Source of the DNA: an uncultured Lachnospiraceae bacterium
GTDB taxonomy: Bacteria; Bacillota; Clostridia; Lachnospirales; Lachnospiraceae
NCBI GenBank assembly: GCA_902781895.1
Contig: CACZLA010000004.1
Location: 1-64,000 of the forward strand
DNA length: 64,000 nt
Direction of reading: 5' to 3'
Below the pieces are notes generated by a model that made no database searches, was not told the origin of the DNA, and was given only the letters and a program-made list of their open reading frames with translations. This document shows positions 26,285 through 35,244 of this stretch, piece by piece. The translations under genes and the position numbers were made by a program. Every line of letters begins with the position of its first letter. Positions within the stretch are counted from its first letter, which is position 1.

Positions 26285-27190
26285 ATGGCCTTTTTGGAAT
26301 TATTAAAAGTCGTTTTTTTAGGAATAGTTGAAGGAATAACAGAGTGGCTTCCCATAAGCAGTACGGGACATATGCTTCTTGTGGATCAGGTTGTAAAGCT
26401 TGATGCCGGTAAGGATTTTAAGAATATGTTCTTTGTTGTCATCCAGCTGGGTGCTATACTGGCTGTTGTATATATGTACTGGGGCAAGCTGTGGCCTTTC
26501 AGAATGGTGAGAGACGAAAAGCCGAGACGTGACGGAAAAAGAAAAAAGATCGATCCGAGATGGAAGGATGAGATACGAATAAAGAATATAGGAATAAGCC
26601 GTGTTATTCTTCTTCTCTGGTTAAAGGTTATTGTTGCAACATTACCTGCAGCAGTTATCGGAATTCTTCTTGATGACTGGATGGATAAATATGCTCATAC
26701 TGCAGGGGTCATAGCAGTTGCACTTATCGTTTACGGAGTTCTGTTTATACTTGTTGAAAGCAGAAATGAAAAACGACAGCCAAAGATAACTAAGCTGAGT
26801 CAGATGACATATCTTGATGCACTGAAGCTGGGAGCTTTCCAGACACTTGCCATAGTTCCCGGAACATCCAGATCCGGTGCAACTATAGTCGGCGGTCTTA
26901 CCATGGGCTATTCGAGAAGACTTGTAACTGAGTTTTCATTTTTCATGAGTATACCTATCATGTTCGGCTGGAGTTTGATAAAGCTGATAAAGTTCGGCTT
27001 CCATTATTCGGTCCTTCAGTTCTTTGAGCTTATTATAGGAATGGTGGTTGCATTTATTGTTTCCGTTTTTGTTATCAAGTTCCTTATAGGTTATATCAAG
27101 AAAAACGATTTCAAGATATTCGGATATTACAGAATTGCACTTGGTCTTGTAGTAATAGTAATATTTGTATTAAAGGGTCTGCTTGCCTGA
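26285..27190 (+). CDS. uppP: Undecaprenyl-diphosphatase (BacA/UppP)
   Basis: A polytopic membrane enzyme that dephosphorylates undecaprenyl diphosphate to recycle the lipid carrier for wall polymers; it can confer bacitracin tolerance. Catalytic motifs are GIVEGITEWLPISSTGH near the N-terminus and PGTSRSGATI in the middle. The ATG at 26285 follows GGGGGTAGAG; the longer frame from 26219 overlaps the ATPase gene and lacks support. Length (about 301 residues) is slightly above the usual ~270-280, with a basic cytoplasmic loop KPRRDGKRKKID inserted between helices. Confidence 0.94.
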   Translation: MAFLELLKVVFLGIVEGITEWLPISSTGHMLLVDQVVKLDAGKDFKNMFFVVIQLGAILAVVYMYWGKLWPFRMVRDEKPRRDGKRKKIDPRWKDEIRIKNIGISRVILLLWLKVIVATLPAAVIGILLDDWMDKYAHTAGVIAVALIVYGVLFILVESRNEKRQPKITKLSQMTYLDALKLGAFQTLAIVPGTSRSGATIVGGLTMGYSRRLVTEFSFFMSIPIMFGWSLIKLIKFGFHYSVLQFFELIIGMVVAFIVSVFVIKFLIGYIKKNDFKIFGYYRIALGLVVIVIFVLKGLLA

Positions 27191-27227
27191 TAAGTGATAT
27201 CATGGATCCGGGCAGGATGTGAAGCGA

Positions 27228-27959
27228 ATGATAAGAATAGATAAATATCTGGCCGATTCAGGCTACGGAACAAGGAGCGAGGTTCGCTCCTTGATTCGTT
27301 TAGGAAATGTATCAATAGGAGAAAAGATAATAAAGGATCCCGGTGCCAAAATAGATCCGGATAAGGATAAGGTTCTTGTGAAGGGAGCAGAGGTTTCGTA
27401 CAGTGAGTACGAATACTATATGCTCAGCAAGCCTGCCGGAGTTGTGACTGCAACAACCGACAGGAAAGAAAAAACAGTACTCGATCTGATTAAAACAGGA
27501 AAAAGAAGAGACCTGTTTCCGGTGGGGAGACTTGATAAGGATACGGAGGGATTACTTCTTATAACAAATGATGGCGAGCTGGCACATTTCCTTTTATCCC
27601 CGAAAAATAAGATTGAGAAAACATATGTAGCTGTGGTTTCGGGAGAACCTCCGGTTGACATAACTCAACTGTTCCGTGAGGGACTTGATATTGGAGACGA
27701 TAAAAAGACCGAGGAAGCTTTACTAATACAGCTGGAAAAAAATGAAGCAAATTCATTATATACATATGAAGTGACCATAACAGAAGGCAGATATCACGAA
27801 ATAAAAAGAATGTTTGAAGCTGTAGGCTGTAAGGTTGAGTATCTGAAGAGATACAGCATGGGATGTCTTAAGCTTGATCCCGGGCTTGCCTCAGGTCAGT
27901 ACAGAGAGCTGACAAGCGGGGAAGTGGAGCAGCTGAGAAGTTTAAATAAATGTAAATAA
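27228..27959 (+). CDS. 16S rRNA pseudouridine synthase, RsuA/RluB family
   Basis: It isomerises a uridine in ribosomal RNA. The N-terminal S4 RNA-binding domain starts IRIDKYLADSGYGTRSE. The catalytic domain follows with GRLDKDTEGLLLITNDG, whose first Asp is the catalytic residue. The later GRYHEIKRMFEAVGCKV is a family motif. Size matches RsuA (U516) better than longer RluB forms, but the target site is not proven. The ATG at 27228 is chosen; GTG at 27219 is an alternative. It follows uppP by 37 bases. Confidence 0.9.
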   Translation: MIRIDKYLADSGYGTRSEVRSLIRLGNVSIGEKIIKDPGAKIDPDKDKVLVKGAEVSYSEYEYYMLSKPAGVVTATTDRKEKTVLDLIKTGKRRDLFPVGRLDKDTEGLLLITNDGELAHFLLSPKNKIEKTYVAVVSGEPPVDITQLFREGLDIGDDKKTEEALLIQLEKNEANSLYTYEVTITEGRYHEIKRMFEAVGCKVEYLKRYSMGCLKLDPGLASGQYRELTSGEVEQLRSLNKCK

Positions 27960-27988
27960 TATACATTGTATAAATGTAAATAAAACAC

Positions 27989-28018
27989 TTGACGAAGTGG
28001 CTTCGGTTATGATATTCT
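27989..28018 (+). promoter_or_regulatory. Promoter for the rpmG-secE-nusG-rplK-rplA operon
   Basis: TTGACG (27989-27994), an 18-base spacer and TATTCT (28013-28018). A leader of about 130 bases follows before rpmG; I see no named RNA element in it. Confidence 0.6.
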
Positions 28019-28153
28019 AACGATTGCGTTTCTGTACGCACTTCTTTTGGTGTGCGAAAAACAGTAATCCCAACTGACACTGAAAGTTTACCCTATTTAC
28101 GTATGGAAACTATATCATTATTATATAGTAACAGTATATGGAGGTGGCGACTA

Positions 28154-28303
28154 ATGCGCGTGAAGATAACACTTGCATGTCAGGAATGTAAACAGCGTAA
28201 CTATAACATGACAAAGGAAAAGAAATTACATCCGGACAGAATGGAAACAAAGAAGTATTGTAGATTCTGCAAGAAGCATACAATGCATAAGGAGACCAAA
28301 TAA
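28154..28303 (+). CDS. rpmG: 50S ribosomal protein L33
   Basis: A 49-residue basic protein, [17 protein letters not shown] at the start, with the two CxxC pairs (CQEC and CRFC) of the zinc-binding L33 form. The start at 28154 follows GGAGG by nine bases; the longer open frame beginning at 28052 has no support. It occupies the standard position before secE and nusG in Firmicutes. Confidence 0.96.
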   Translation: MRVKITLACQECKQRNYNMTKEKKLHPDRMETKKYCRFCKKHTMHKETK

Positions 28304-28331
28304 CGGTTTTTGATGAATAGAGGAGAACGAT

Positions 28332-28535
28332 ATGTCAGATAAAAAAGAGACATCACCTGCTCTTAAGAGAAGCTGGTTTCAGGGATTGAAACTGGAGTTC
28401 GGAAAAATAACATGGCCCGGAAAGAAGCAGCTGGCTAAAGAGACAACTGTTGTTCTTGTTGTAGCAATACTTATCGGTGGAATCATAACAGTTGTTGACT
28501 GGTTACTTGGATTGGGTCTCAATTATTTATGGTAG
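28332..28535 (+). CDS. secE: Preprotein translocase subunit SecE
   Basis: A 67-residue single-helix membrane protein that stabilises SecY in the translocon. It has the conserved amphipathic segment ELGKITWP-like (here LEFGKITWPGKKQLAKE) followed by one membrane helix, as in the short Firmicute form. GAGGAG precedes the ATG. The position between rpmG and nusG is classical. Confidence 0.96.
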   Translation: MSDKKETSPALKRSWFQGLKLEFGKITWPGKKQLAKETTVVLVVAILIGGIITVVDWLLGLGLNYLW

Positions 28536-28547
28536 GTAGGTGATATT

Positions 28548-29201
28548 ATGGCAGAAGAGAATAAGGAATTTGAAGAGGTTAATTCTGTTGAGGAAGTATC
28601 TGAGGATACTGCAGCAACAGTAGAAGAAGCTGTTGAAGCCGTAGCTGAGCCTGTTCAGAAGTCTGCTAATATCAAGCAGCAGGGAGATAATGAACCTCAT
28701 TGGTATGTTGTCCACACCTATTCCGGATATGAGGAAAAGGTAAGGAAGGATATCCTTAAGACTATTGAAAACAGACGTCTTCAGGACCAGATGTTTGAAG
28801 TAATGGTTCCTGTTCAGGATGTTACTGAGGTCAGAAAGGGTGTTAAGAAGACTGTATCAAAGAAGATATTTCCCGGTTATGTGCTGGTTCATATGATAAA
28901 GAATGATGTAACATGGTACGTTGTACGTAATACACGTGGTGTTACAGGATTTGTAGGTCCCGGATCTGAACCTGTGCCTCTTACTGATAAAGAGATGATC
29001 AGACTCGGTGTAAGAACCGCTGATATCGATATAGATGTTGAAGTGGGCGATACCATAAAGGTTATTGCAGGTGCTTGGGAAGGCACAACAGGAAAGATAA
29101 AGACCATCAACAAGGCAAAACAGTCTATCACTATGGATATAGATATATTCGGACGTTCTACAGATGTTGAGATCAGTCTGGGTGAGATTCAGAAATTATA
29201 A
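28548..29201 (+). CDS. nusG: Transcription termination/antitermination factor NusG
   Basis: NusG binds RNA polymerase and modulates pausing and termination. The NGN domain begins at HWYVVHTYSGYEEKV and the KOW domain contains VGDTIKVIAGAWEGTTGKI. About 45 acidic residues precede the NGN domain (EEVNSVEEVSEDTAATVEEA), longer than the usual start, and are probably disordered. AGGTGAT precedes the ATG. It lies in the standard secE-nusG-rplK order. Confidence 0.96.
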   Translation: MAEENKEFEEVNSVEEVSEDTAATVEEAVEAVAEPVQKSANIKQQGDNEPHWYVVHTYSGYEEKVRKDILKTIENRRLQDQMFEVMVPVQDVTEVRKGVKKTVSKKIFPGYVLVHMIKNDVTWYVVRNTRGVTGFVGPGSEPVPLTDKEMIRLGVRTADIDIDVEVGDTIKVIAGAWEGTTGKIKTINKAKQSITMDIDIFGRSTDVEISLGEIQKL

Positions 29202-29304
29202 TTTTTAATGCTATATTCATTCGGCTTAAACCTGGTCGGATGTTTATATAAGTGGAAGGGGAAATATCATACCCCGTGATCTACCACGAGAGGAGGAATA
29301 AAAA
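29202..29304 (+). promoter_or_regulatory. rplK leader, possible L1 autoregulatory RNA
   Basis: The leader between nusG and rplK can fold a GTGG/CCAC-closed stem containing AGGGG/CCCC around 29252-29291, just before the AGAGGAGG ribosome site. In many bacteria L1 binds an rRNA-like structure here to control the rplK-rplA mRNA. Assignment rests on position and fold by eye only. Confidence 0.35.
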
Positions 29305-29727
29305 ATGGCTAAGAAAGTCAAAGGTTACATCAAGTTACAGATACCTGCAGGAAAGGCAACTCCGGCACCACCTGTCGGACCGGCACTTGGTCAGCACGGT
29401 GTTAACATCGTTGATTTCACAAAGCAGTTCAATGACAGAACAGCTAACATGGAAGATGTTATCCCTGTAGTTATCACAGTTTATGCAGACAGTAGTTTCA
29501 GCTTTATTACTAAGACACCTCCTGCAGCAGTTCTTATCAAGAAGGCAGCAGGTATTCCAAAGGCGTCAGGCGAACCTAACAAGAAGAAGGTTGCTAAGAT
29601 CACAAAGGCACAGGTACAGGAGATCGCAGAGAAGAAGATGCCTGACCTGAATGCAGCATCACTTGAGGCAGCTATGAGCATGATAGCCGGTACAGCTCGT
29701 TCAATGGGCATAGAAGTAATCGACTAA
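29305..29727 (+). CDS. rplK: 50S ribosomal protein L11
   Basis: A 140-residue protein of the ribosomal GTPase centre. The N-terminal domain reads [20 protein letters not shown] and the C-terminal RNA-binding domain contains [14 protein letters not shown]. Length is normal. AGAGGAGG precedes the ATG. Codon use is strongly biased, as expected for a highly expressed gene. Confidence 0.97.
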   Translation: MAKKVKGYIKLQIPAGKATPAPPVGPALGQHGVNIVDFTKQFNDRTANMEDVIPVVITVYADSSFSFITKTPPAAVLIKKAAGIPKASGEPNKKKVAKITKAQVQEIAEKKMPDLNAASLEAAMSMIAGTARSMGIEVID

Positions 29728-29747
29728 TTGGTTTGGAGGTAATGAAG

Positions 29748-30461
29748 ATGAAAAAAGGTAAGAGATATGCAGAGGCTATTAAGCTTGTTGATAAGACAAA
29801 GCTTTATGACCTTGAAGAGGCAGCAGAGTTAATAAAGAAGACAGCCAGTGCCAAGTTCGATGAAACTGTTGAGGCTCATCTGAAGCTCGGTGTTGACGGA
29901 CGTCACGCAGATCAGCAGGTTCGTGGTGCGGTTGTACTGCCACACGGAACAGGTAAGGAAGTTAAGGTTCTCGTATTTGCAAAGGGCGATAAGGTTGATG
30001 AGGCTCTTGCAGCAGGTGCTGATTATGCAGGTGGTGAGGAACTCGTACCAAAGATTCAGAACGAAGGATGGCTTGATTTCGACGTTGTTATTGCTACACC
30101 TGATATGATGGGTGTTGTAGGACGTCTTGGTCGTGTACTTGGACCTAAGGGACTTATGCCAAATCCTAAGGCAGGTACAGTTACACCTGATGTTGTAAAG
30201 GCTATTGCAGATGTTAAAGCTGGTAAGATCGAGTACAGACTTGATAAGGCAAACATCATCCACGTTCCTGTAGGAAAGGCTTCTTTCACAACAGAGCAGA
30301 TAGTTGATAACTATAAGGCTCTTATGGAAGCAGTAGTAAAGGCTAAGCCATCAAGCGCAAAGGGACAGTATTTAAAGAGCGTAACTATCGCTTCTACTAT
30401 GGGTCCCGGAATCAAGCTTAACCCTAACAGATTTACAGGTCAGGGCGGACAGGCTGAGTAA
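29748..30461 (+). CDS. rplA: 50S ribosomal protein L1
   Basis: A 237-residue protein of the L1 stalk, also a translational repressor of its own operon. Signature segments are [15 protein letters not shown] and [18 protein letters not shown]. The ATG at 29748, eight bases after GGAGG, is preferred to upstream in-frame candidates that overlap the ribosome site. It is followed by a terminator, so rplJ and rplL are not in this operon. Confidence 0.97.
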   Translation: MKKGKRYAEAIKLVDKTKLYDLEEAAELIKKTASAKFDETVEAHLKLGVDGRHADQQVRGAVVLPHGTGKEVKVLVFAKGDKVDEALAAGADYAGGEELVPKIQNEGWLDFDVVIATPDMMGVVGRLGRVLGPKGLMPNPKAGTVTPDVVKAIADVKAGKIEYRLDKANIIHVPVGKASFTTEQIVDNYKALMEAVVKAKPSSAKGQYLKSVTIASTMGPGIKLNPNRFTGQGGQAE

Positions 30462-30487
30462 GTCATACCATATATTTATGATAAATA

Positions 30488-30523
30488 AAAAATCATCGTT
30501 GCTTATGCGACGATGATTTTTTT
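30488..30523 (+). terminator. Rho-independent terminator after rplA
   Basis: AATCATCGT and ACGATGATT form a strong stem followed by seven T, and the A-rich 5' flank makes it potentially bidirectional for the convergent glycerate kinase gene. Confidence 0.9.
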
Positions 30524-30554
30524 ATTCGGGAAAACTTCCAAAATGTCAGTTTTA

Positions 30555-31742
30555 TTATTTAGTCGTGCTGGTATTAAAATAGGTTGATTTTATCAATCGG
30601 AAAACCTGTTCGCTTGTAGCACTTAAGTTTATTTTTGTCGTTACGGGATCCATAGCATTGTTCTTTGAGGAAGGTCTTCTCTGTATAGGGAAATAGGCAT
30701 CCACATCCGGAAGCTCATCTCCGTCAAAGGAAGCTGATACACCGCCCACTAGTGCTATTACTGTCTTGTTATATTTTTTGGCAATCTCTGCAATGCCGAT
30801 GGGAGCTTTGCCCATCTTAGTCTGGTTATCAAGGAATCCTTCTCCTGTAACGACTATGTCTGCATCCTTGATATATTCTATAAGATTTGTTTCTTCGATG
30901 ACTATCTTGTTTCCGGCTTCAAGGCTTCCTTTTACCAGATATTTGAAAGCGAAACCAAGACCGCCTGCAGCCCCCACTCCCGGAGTGAAGGGATCCACGG
31001 GTTCTTCAGATTTTTTCTCGACTAACTGGGCAAATCTCTGAATCCATTTGTCCATCATGGTTATTTCAGAAGCGAAAAGTCCCTTCTGTGGTCCGAATAT
31101 ATGAGAGGACCCATTTTCTCCAATCAGAGGATTTTTTACATCGCATGCGACTCTGAAATTTGATTCAAAAACCAGCGGGTTCATATGCGATATATCAATA
31201 TCGGAGATGAACTCCAGATCGCTTCCGGTAAGATGTCCGTTTTCTCCGGTGATGATATGTCCGTTTTCATCGATAAAGTCAACTCCCAGTGCCTGAAGCA
31301 TTCCTATACCAACATCATTGGTGGCACTGCCTCCCAGTCCGATGATGAAGCTTCGGCATCCTCTGTCAAGAGCGTCATTTATCAGGACTCCCACTCCATA
31401 GGTTGTGGTCTTAAGGGGGTCTCTTTCGTTTTCATGGACAAGAGTCAGTCCTGCGGCACTTGCTATTTCGATAATGGCGGTTTTTATATTTTCATCATTG
31501 TAAATGATTCCATATTGTGCATACATTTTTTCACCAAGGGGATTTACGGTTTCCACCTCAACGAATTCACCATCGCATCCCATGGTAACGGCACTTACGG
31601 TACCTTCTCCGCCATCTGCCAGGGGGCGGACAGAATACTGGGCGTTGGGGATTGCACGGAGCAGTCCCTGTGCTGCCGCTTCACCACATTCCAGAGAGCT
31701 GAGACAGCCCTTCATAGAATCCATTGCAAATACTATTTTCAT
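30555..31742 (-). CDS. Glycerate kinase (GckA/GlxK family)
   Basis: A 395-residue kinase that phosphorylates glycerate, feeding it into lower glycolysis. The start KIVFAMDSMKGCLSS, ADGGEGTVSA and IGLGGSATNDVGIGML are hallmark segments of the family. The product (2- or 3-phosphoglycerate) cannot be decided from sequence alone. GGAG lies nine bases before the ATG. It stands alone between a terminator and its own promoter, without glyoxylate or serine-cycle neighbours. Confidence 0.92.
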   Translation of the reverse strand: MKIVFAMDSMKGCLSSLECGEAAAQGLLRAIPNAQYSVRPLADGGEGTVSAVTMGCDGEFVEVETVNPLGEKMYAQYGIIYNDENIKTAIIEIASAAGLTLVHENERDPLKTTTYGVGVLINDALDRGCRSFIIGLGGSATNDVGIGMLQALGVDFIDENGHIITGENGHLTGSDLEFISDIDISHMNPLVFESNFRVACDVKNPLIGENGSSHIFGPQKGLFASEITMMDKWIQRFAQLVEKKSEEPVDPFTPGVGAAGGLGFAFKYLVKGSLEAGNKIVIEETNLIEYIKDADIVVTGEGFLDNQTKMGKAPIGIAEIAKKYNKTVIALVGGVSASFDGDELPDVDAYFPIQRRPSSKNNAMDPVTTKINLSATSEQVFRLIKSTYFNTSTTK

Positions 31743-31788
31743 ACTTTTATCTCCACTGATTAATTAATCGTTTTATGACACTTATGTA

Positions 31789-31815
31789 ATTATATCATAT
31801 TTGTAAGTATGTCAA
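31789..31815 (-). promoter_or_regulatory. Candidate promoter for glycerate kinase
   Basis: On the minus strand TTGACA (31815-31810) is followed after 15 bases by TATAAT (31794-31789); a TAATTA at 17 bases is the alternative -10. Confidence 0.5.
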
Positions 31816-31881
31816 GAGAATTTATTTCATAATTTAAGTGATGATATAACCATATTGGTAAAAAATATCGGCTCTGGGGGT

Positions 31882-31910
31882 TTGAATTATTTTCCGGGAT
31901 ATAGTATTAT
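31882..31910 (+). promoter_or_regulatory. Sigma-A promoter for the secreted MBL-fold protein
   Basis: TTGAAT (31882-31887), 17-base spacer and TATTAT (31905-31910), about 38 bases before the start codon. Confidence 0.65.
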
Positions 31911-31947
31911 AGACATTTAAAGGGAATGTTATGTAAAGGAGATTATT

Positions 31948-34461
31948 ATGAAAAAAATAATAGCTTCGGCATTAGCCGGATTTTTATTATTAGGTTCGTT
32001 CACGGGCGTAGATGCTTATGCGAAGGGAGAAAATGAAGAGTCATCAACTCAGGTGGCTTCTGTTTCTGATGCGGTGGAAGAGGAAGATGTAGAACCACTG
32101 ATCGGTGCAACCCCCGAGGAAGAAGAGGAAATACTGATTCCCATCGAGGAACATGAAAGCGAAGAATATGAGGTTAGAACAGAGGACAGGATCCATTACA
32201 TAAAGCTGAATGGAAACGGAACTCAGAGCAGTGACGCTATTCTCATAGAGAGTAATGGCCATTTTGGACTTATTGATGCATCTAATAAGTATCCGGATAC
32301 ACAGTATGGAATTCCGATAGACAGAAGTGCTTCAGGTGCTGCTGTTCTCGATTATTTATGCTCTGTGGGTGTAACTCATCTTGATTTTATTCTGGCTACT
32401 CATGCTCATTCGGATCATATCGGTGGTATACCTGAGATAGCTAAGTATCTCCTTGAAACAGATATATCAGAGGTTCCTGAATATGAACCGATAGAGGTTG
32501 AAGTTGAAGTAGAGGGAGGCGATGGTGAGCTTTCTGAAGATCCTTCCGGAGATCCCGAACCAGAGTATTATCACGGTGAACTTCCTCTGGTAGATGAGAA
32601 TACCACATATATTTATAAGAGTTTTACAAAAAATGCCACTGAGGAAGAGTGGGAAAATGAAAAGTATTTTGACGATGCTGAGAAGGCTATGGGAGAGGCC
32701 AGCAAGCTTATAGTTAACAATCCGTCTGCTGACGCTCTTAAGTTTATTTCTGCAACCAAAGAGGAAAACGGCGAAGGAGATAAGGATGATACAATAAGCT
32801 TTACCTTCGGAGATCTGAACATTTCTCTTTATAATCTTTATTCAAGATCAAATACTGATGAGAATGCAAACTCTATACTTACTTATATTGAAAAGAATAA
32901 CATTAAAACTCTGCTGCTCGCCGATATAGATGTTTATGATAATCTGGAACAGGATCTTGCAAAGGCTGTTGTAGCTCAGCATGGTAAAATAAATGTTATG
33001 AAGGTAGGACATCACGGATTTGAGCGTTCAACAAGCAAGGAGCTTGTAGATACACTTGGAGCGAATTATGCCATAGTGCAGACTACAAATGCTTTCCTTG
33101 GTACGTATAGTCCTTTTTATGCCTACATGAATTCAAAGGGCAGGAATGTATTCAGGACGTATGATCAGCCGGGAATTGCGATCATTCAGGATATGACGAA
33201 GTCGTTTGATATCTATAATGCTACGGCGATTGATATCGATCCGGTTGAGGCCTATAAGAAAATAAAGGAAACCACGTATCAGATAGAGGGAGATGACACC
33301 CGTTATCTGGTAGTTACTGAAACAACAGTGGTTCTCAGATCAAAGTCAGTTGTCGGAAGTGAGAAGGCTACAAAATGGGTTCAGAATGACGGACTTAATA
33401 ACTGGTCAAAGTGGTACTATACCTGGGATGAATATGACTGGGTATTCGTAAATGCTGATGGTACATTAAAGACCGGCTGGGCTGATATTAACAAGGCATC
33501 GTTCTTCTTTAACAGTGACGGTATCATGCAGACCGGCTGGGTTAAGAAAAACGGAAAAGACGTTTATCTGCTCCCTGAGGATTACGGAAACTTTAAAATG
33601 GGTTCCATGATAACCGGCTGGTATCAGATGGATAAGGTCTGGTGGTATTTCGCTCCCGATGGAAGCAAATTTACCGGATGGTTAAATAATAAAGGTACCT
33701 GGTACTATATTGAAGACGGAAAGATGTTCTTCGGCGGCTTTAAGAAGCTTGGTGAGGATTGGTTCTATTTTGATAAAGACGGAAAAATGCAGGAAGGCTG
33801 GACAAAGATAGACGGAAGTCTATACTGCTTCGGAGAAGACGGAAAGGCTCATAAGGGCTGGATGCTCAGTAACGATAAGTGGTACTTCTGCGACGAAAAG
33901 GGTAAATGTGCCACAGGCTCATATAGCTGTAACGGAAAAACATATATATTCGATGATAGTGGAGTTCTGTCAGCTTCAAAAGGCTGGGTAAAGTCCGGTA
34001 AGAACTGGTATTACTCTAATGAAGACGGAACAGCTTACAGTGGCTGGGTCAGCAGTGGAGATTACTGGTATTATATAAAGAGTAACGGTCAGTTGGTTAC
34101 AGAGGACTGGGTCAATTCAAGCGGCTGGTATTATATGAATGCAGATGGTGTAATGATGACCGGCTGGGCTGAGGTCAGAGATGACTGGTATTATCTCGGT
34201 ACCAACGGACTTATGCAGACCGGCTGGGTAAGCTCCACAAGCGGATGGTACTTTATGCTTCCTTCCGGAGCTATGGCTACCGGCTGGGTAAGTGATGGCG
34301 GAGACTGGTATTATATGGGCGAAGGCGGTACTATGCAGACCGGCTGGGTTAAATCAGGAAATATCTGGTATTACATGAACAGTTCCGGAGCTATGGTTAC
34401 CGGAACCAGAAAGATAGATGGTAAGAGTTATACATTTGACGGTAACGGAGCGTTGTTGTAG
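31948..34461 (+). CDS. Secreted metallo-beta-lactamase-fold protein with wall-binding repeats
   Basis: A signal peptide (about 1-26) and an acidic linker are followed by a metallo-beta-lactamase domain (about 65-420). The metal motif is ATHAHSDHIGG, and a later GHHGFERSTS resembles ComEC-type domains. An acidic insert of about 100 residues lies inside the domain. Residues from about 470 to 837 are many tandem ~20-residue aromatic repeats (such as TGWVKSGNIWYYMNSSGAM), like choline-binding modules. The architecture recalls pneumococcal Pce/CbpE, a phosphorylcholine esterase, but the substrate here is unknown. AAGGAG precedes the ATG. The last repeats are nearly identical in DNA, suggesting recent repeat turnover. 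Confidence 0.82.
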   Translation: MKKIIASALAGFLLLGSFTGVDAYAKGENEESSTQVASVSDAVEEEDVEPLIGATPEEEEEILIPIEEHESEEYEVRTEDRIHYIKLNGNGTQSSDAILIESNGHFGLIDASNKYPDTQYGIPIDRSASGAAVLDYLCSVGVTHLDFILATHAHSDHIGGIPEIAKYLLETDISEVPEYEPIEVEVEVEGGDGELSEDPSGDPEPEYYHGELPLVDENTTYIYKSFTKNATEEEWENEKYFDDAEKAMGEASKLIVNNPSADALKFISATKEENGEGDKDDTISFTFGDLNISLYNLYSRSNTDENANSILTYIEKNNIKTLLLADIDVYDNLEQDLAKAVVAQHGKINVMKVGHHGFERSTSKELVDTLGANYAIVQTTNAFLGTYSPFYAYMNSKGRNVFRTYDQPGIAIIQDMTKSFDIYNATAIDIDPVEAYKKIKETTYQIEGDDTRYLVVTETTVVLRSKSVVGSEKATKWVQNDGLNNWSKWYYTWDEYDWVFVNADGTLKTGWADINKASFFFNSDGIMQTGWVKKNGKDVYLLPEDYGNFKMGSMITGWYQMDKVWWYFAPDGSKFTGWLNNKGTWYYIEDGKMFFGGFKKLGEDWFYFDKDGKMQEGWTKIDGSLYCFGEDGKAHKGWMLSNDKWYFCDEKGKCATGSYSCNGKTYIFDDSGVLSASKGWVKSGKNWYYSNEDGTAYSGWVSSGDYWYYIKSNGQLVTEDWVNSSGWYYMNADGVMMTGWAEVRDDWYYLGTNGLMQTGWVSSTSGWYFMLPSGAMATGWVSDGGDWYYMGEGGTMQTGWVKSGNIWYYMNSSGAMVTGTRKIDGKSYTFDGNGALL

Positions 34462-34464
34462 ATC

Positions 34465-35244
34465 ATGATGAAAAAACCATATGCAGTTGTAACCGGTGCA
34501 AGCAGCGGTATTGGCTTTGAGATAGCAAAGACGCTGTCAAAAATGGGTTACAGGATAGTACTTGTGGCAAGACGTGAAAAAAAGCTGGAAAAGATACAGG
34601 AAATCCTGCCTACAGAGAGTCTGATAGTTTGCGCTGATCTGAGTCAGAGGACAGAGTGTGTCAGACTCATGGAAGAAATAAAGGATCTGGATGTTGAGAT
34701 ATTTATTAATAATGCCGGATTCGGTGATTTCGGAAAATTCAGGGATACTGATGTTAATAAAGATCTTGATATGATAGATGTAAATATTACTGCCGTACAT
34801 CTGCTTACCAAATTCATGCTGAGAAGACTGAAAAAGAGAACCAGCGGTGGTTATATACTGAATGTAGCTTCTTCTGCAGGACTTTTCCCTGCAGGACCGT
34901 ATATGTCTACCTATTATGCGACAAAAGCATATGTTACAAGCCTTACCGGGGCTATTGCAAGAGAGCTTAAGGAAGAAGGTAGTGAGATATATGTTGGGGC
35001 ACTGTGCCCCGGTCCGGTAGATACCCATTTTAATGAGGTGGCAAATGTGAGCTTTGCGCTGAAGGGAATAAGCCCGAAGAAGTGTGCTCAGTATGCTGTG
35101 GATCAGATGTTCAGAAAAAAGACCATTATCATTCCTACTTTCAGGATGAAGATGGCAGTGTTCTTTGTTAGGCTTCTGCCAAGAGAACAGATGATAGCGA
35201 TTACAGGAAGACAGCAGAAAAAGAAGGGGGACTATGAGGTATAA
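34465..35244 (+). CDS. Short-chain dehydrogenase/reductase
   Basis: A 259-residue SDR oxidoreductase. The NAD(P)-binding motif is VTGASSGIGFEIAK, the NNAG motif is FINNAGFGDFG, and the catalytic Ser, Tyr and Lys lie in NVASSAG and YYATKAYV. The Arg pair after the second strand (VARREKKL) suggests NADPH. Substrate unknown; the DltE/YqjQ-like group is the nearest impression. It begins three bases after the MBL-fold gene and overlaps the next gene by eleven bases, so it sits in a three-gene unit ending at 36135. Confidence 0.9.
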   Translation: MMKKPYAVVTGASSGIGFEIAKTLSKMGYRIVLVARREKKLEKIQEILPTESLIVCADLSQRTECVRLMEEIKDLDVEIFINNAGFGDFGKFRDTDVNKDLDMIDVNITAVHLLTKFMLRRLKKRTSGGYILNVASSAGLFPAGPYMSTYYATKAYVTSLTGAIARELKEEGSEIYVGALCPGPVDTHFNEVANVSFALKGISPKKCAQYAVDQMFRKKTIIIPTFRMKMAVFFVRLLPREQMIAITGRQQKKKGDYEV

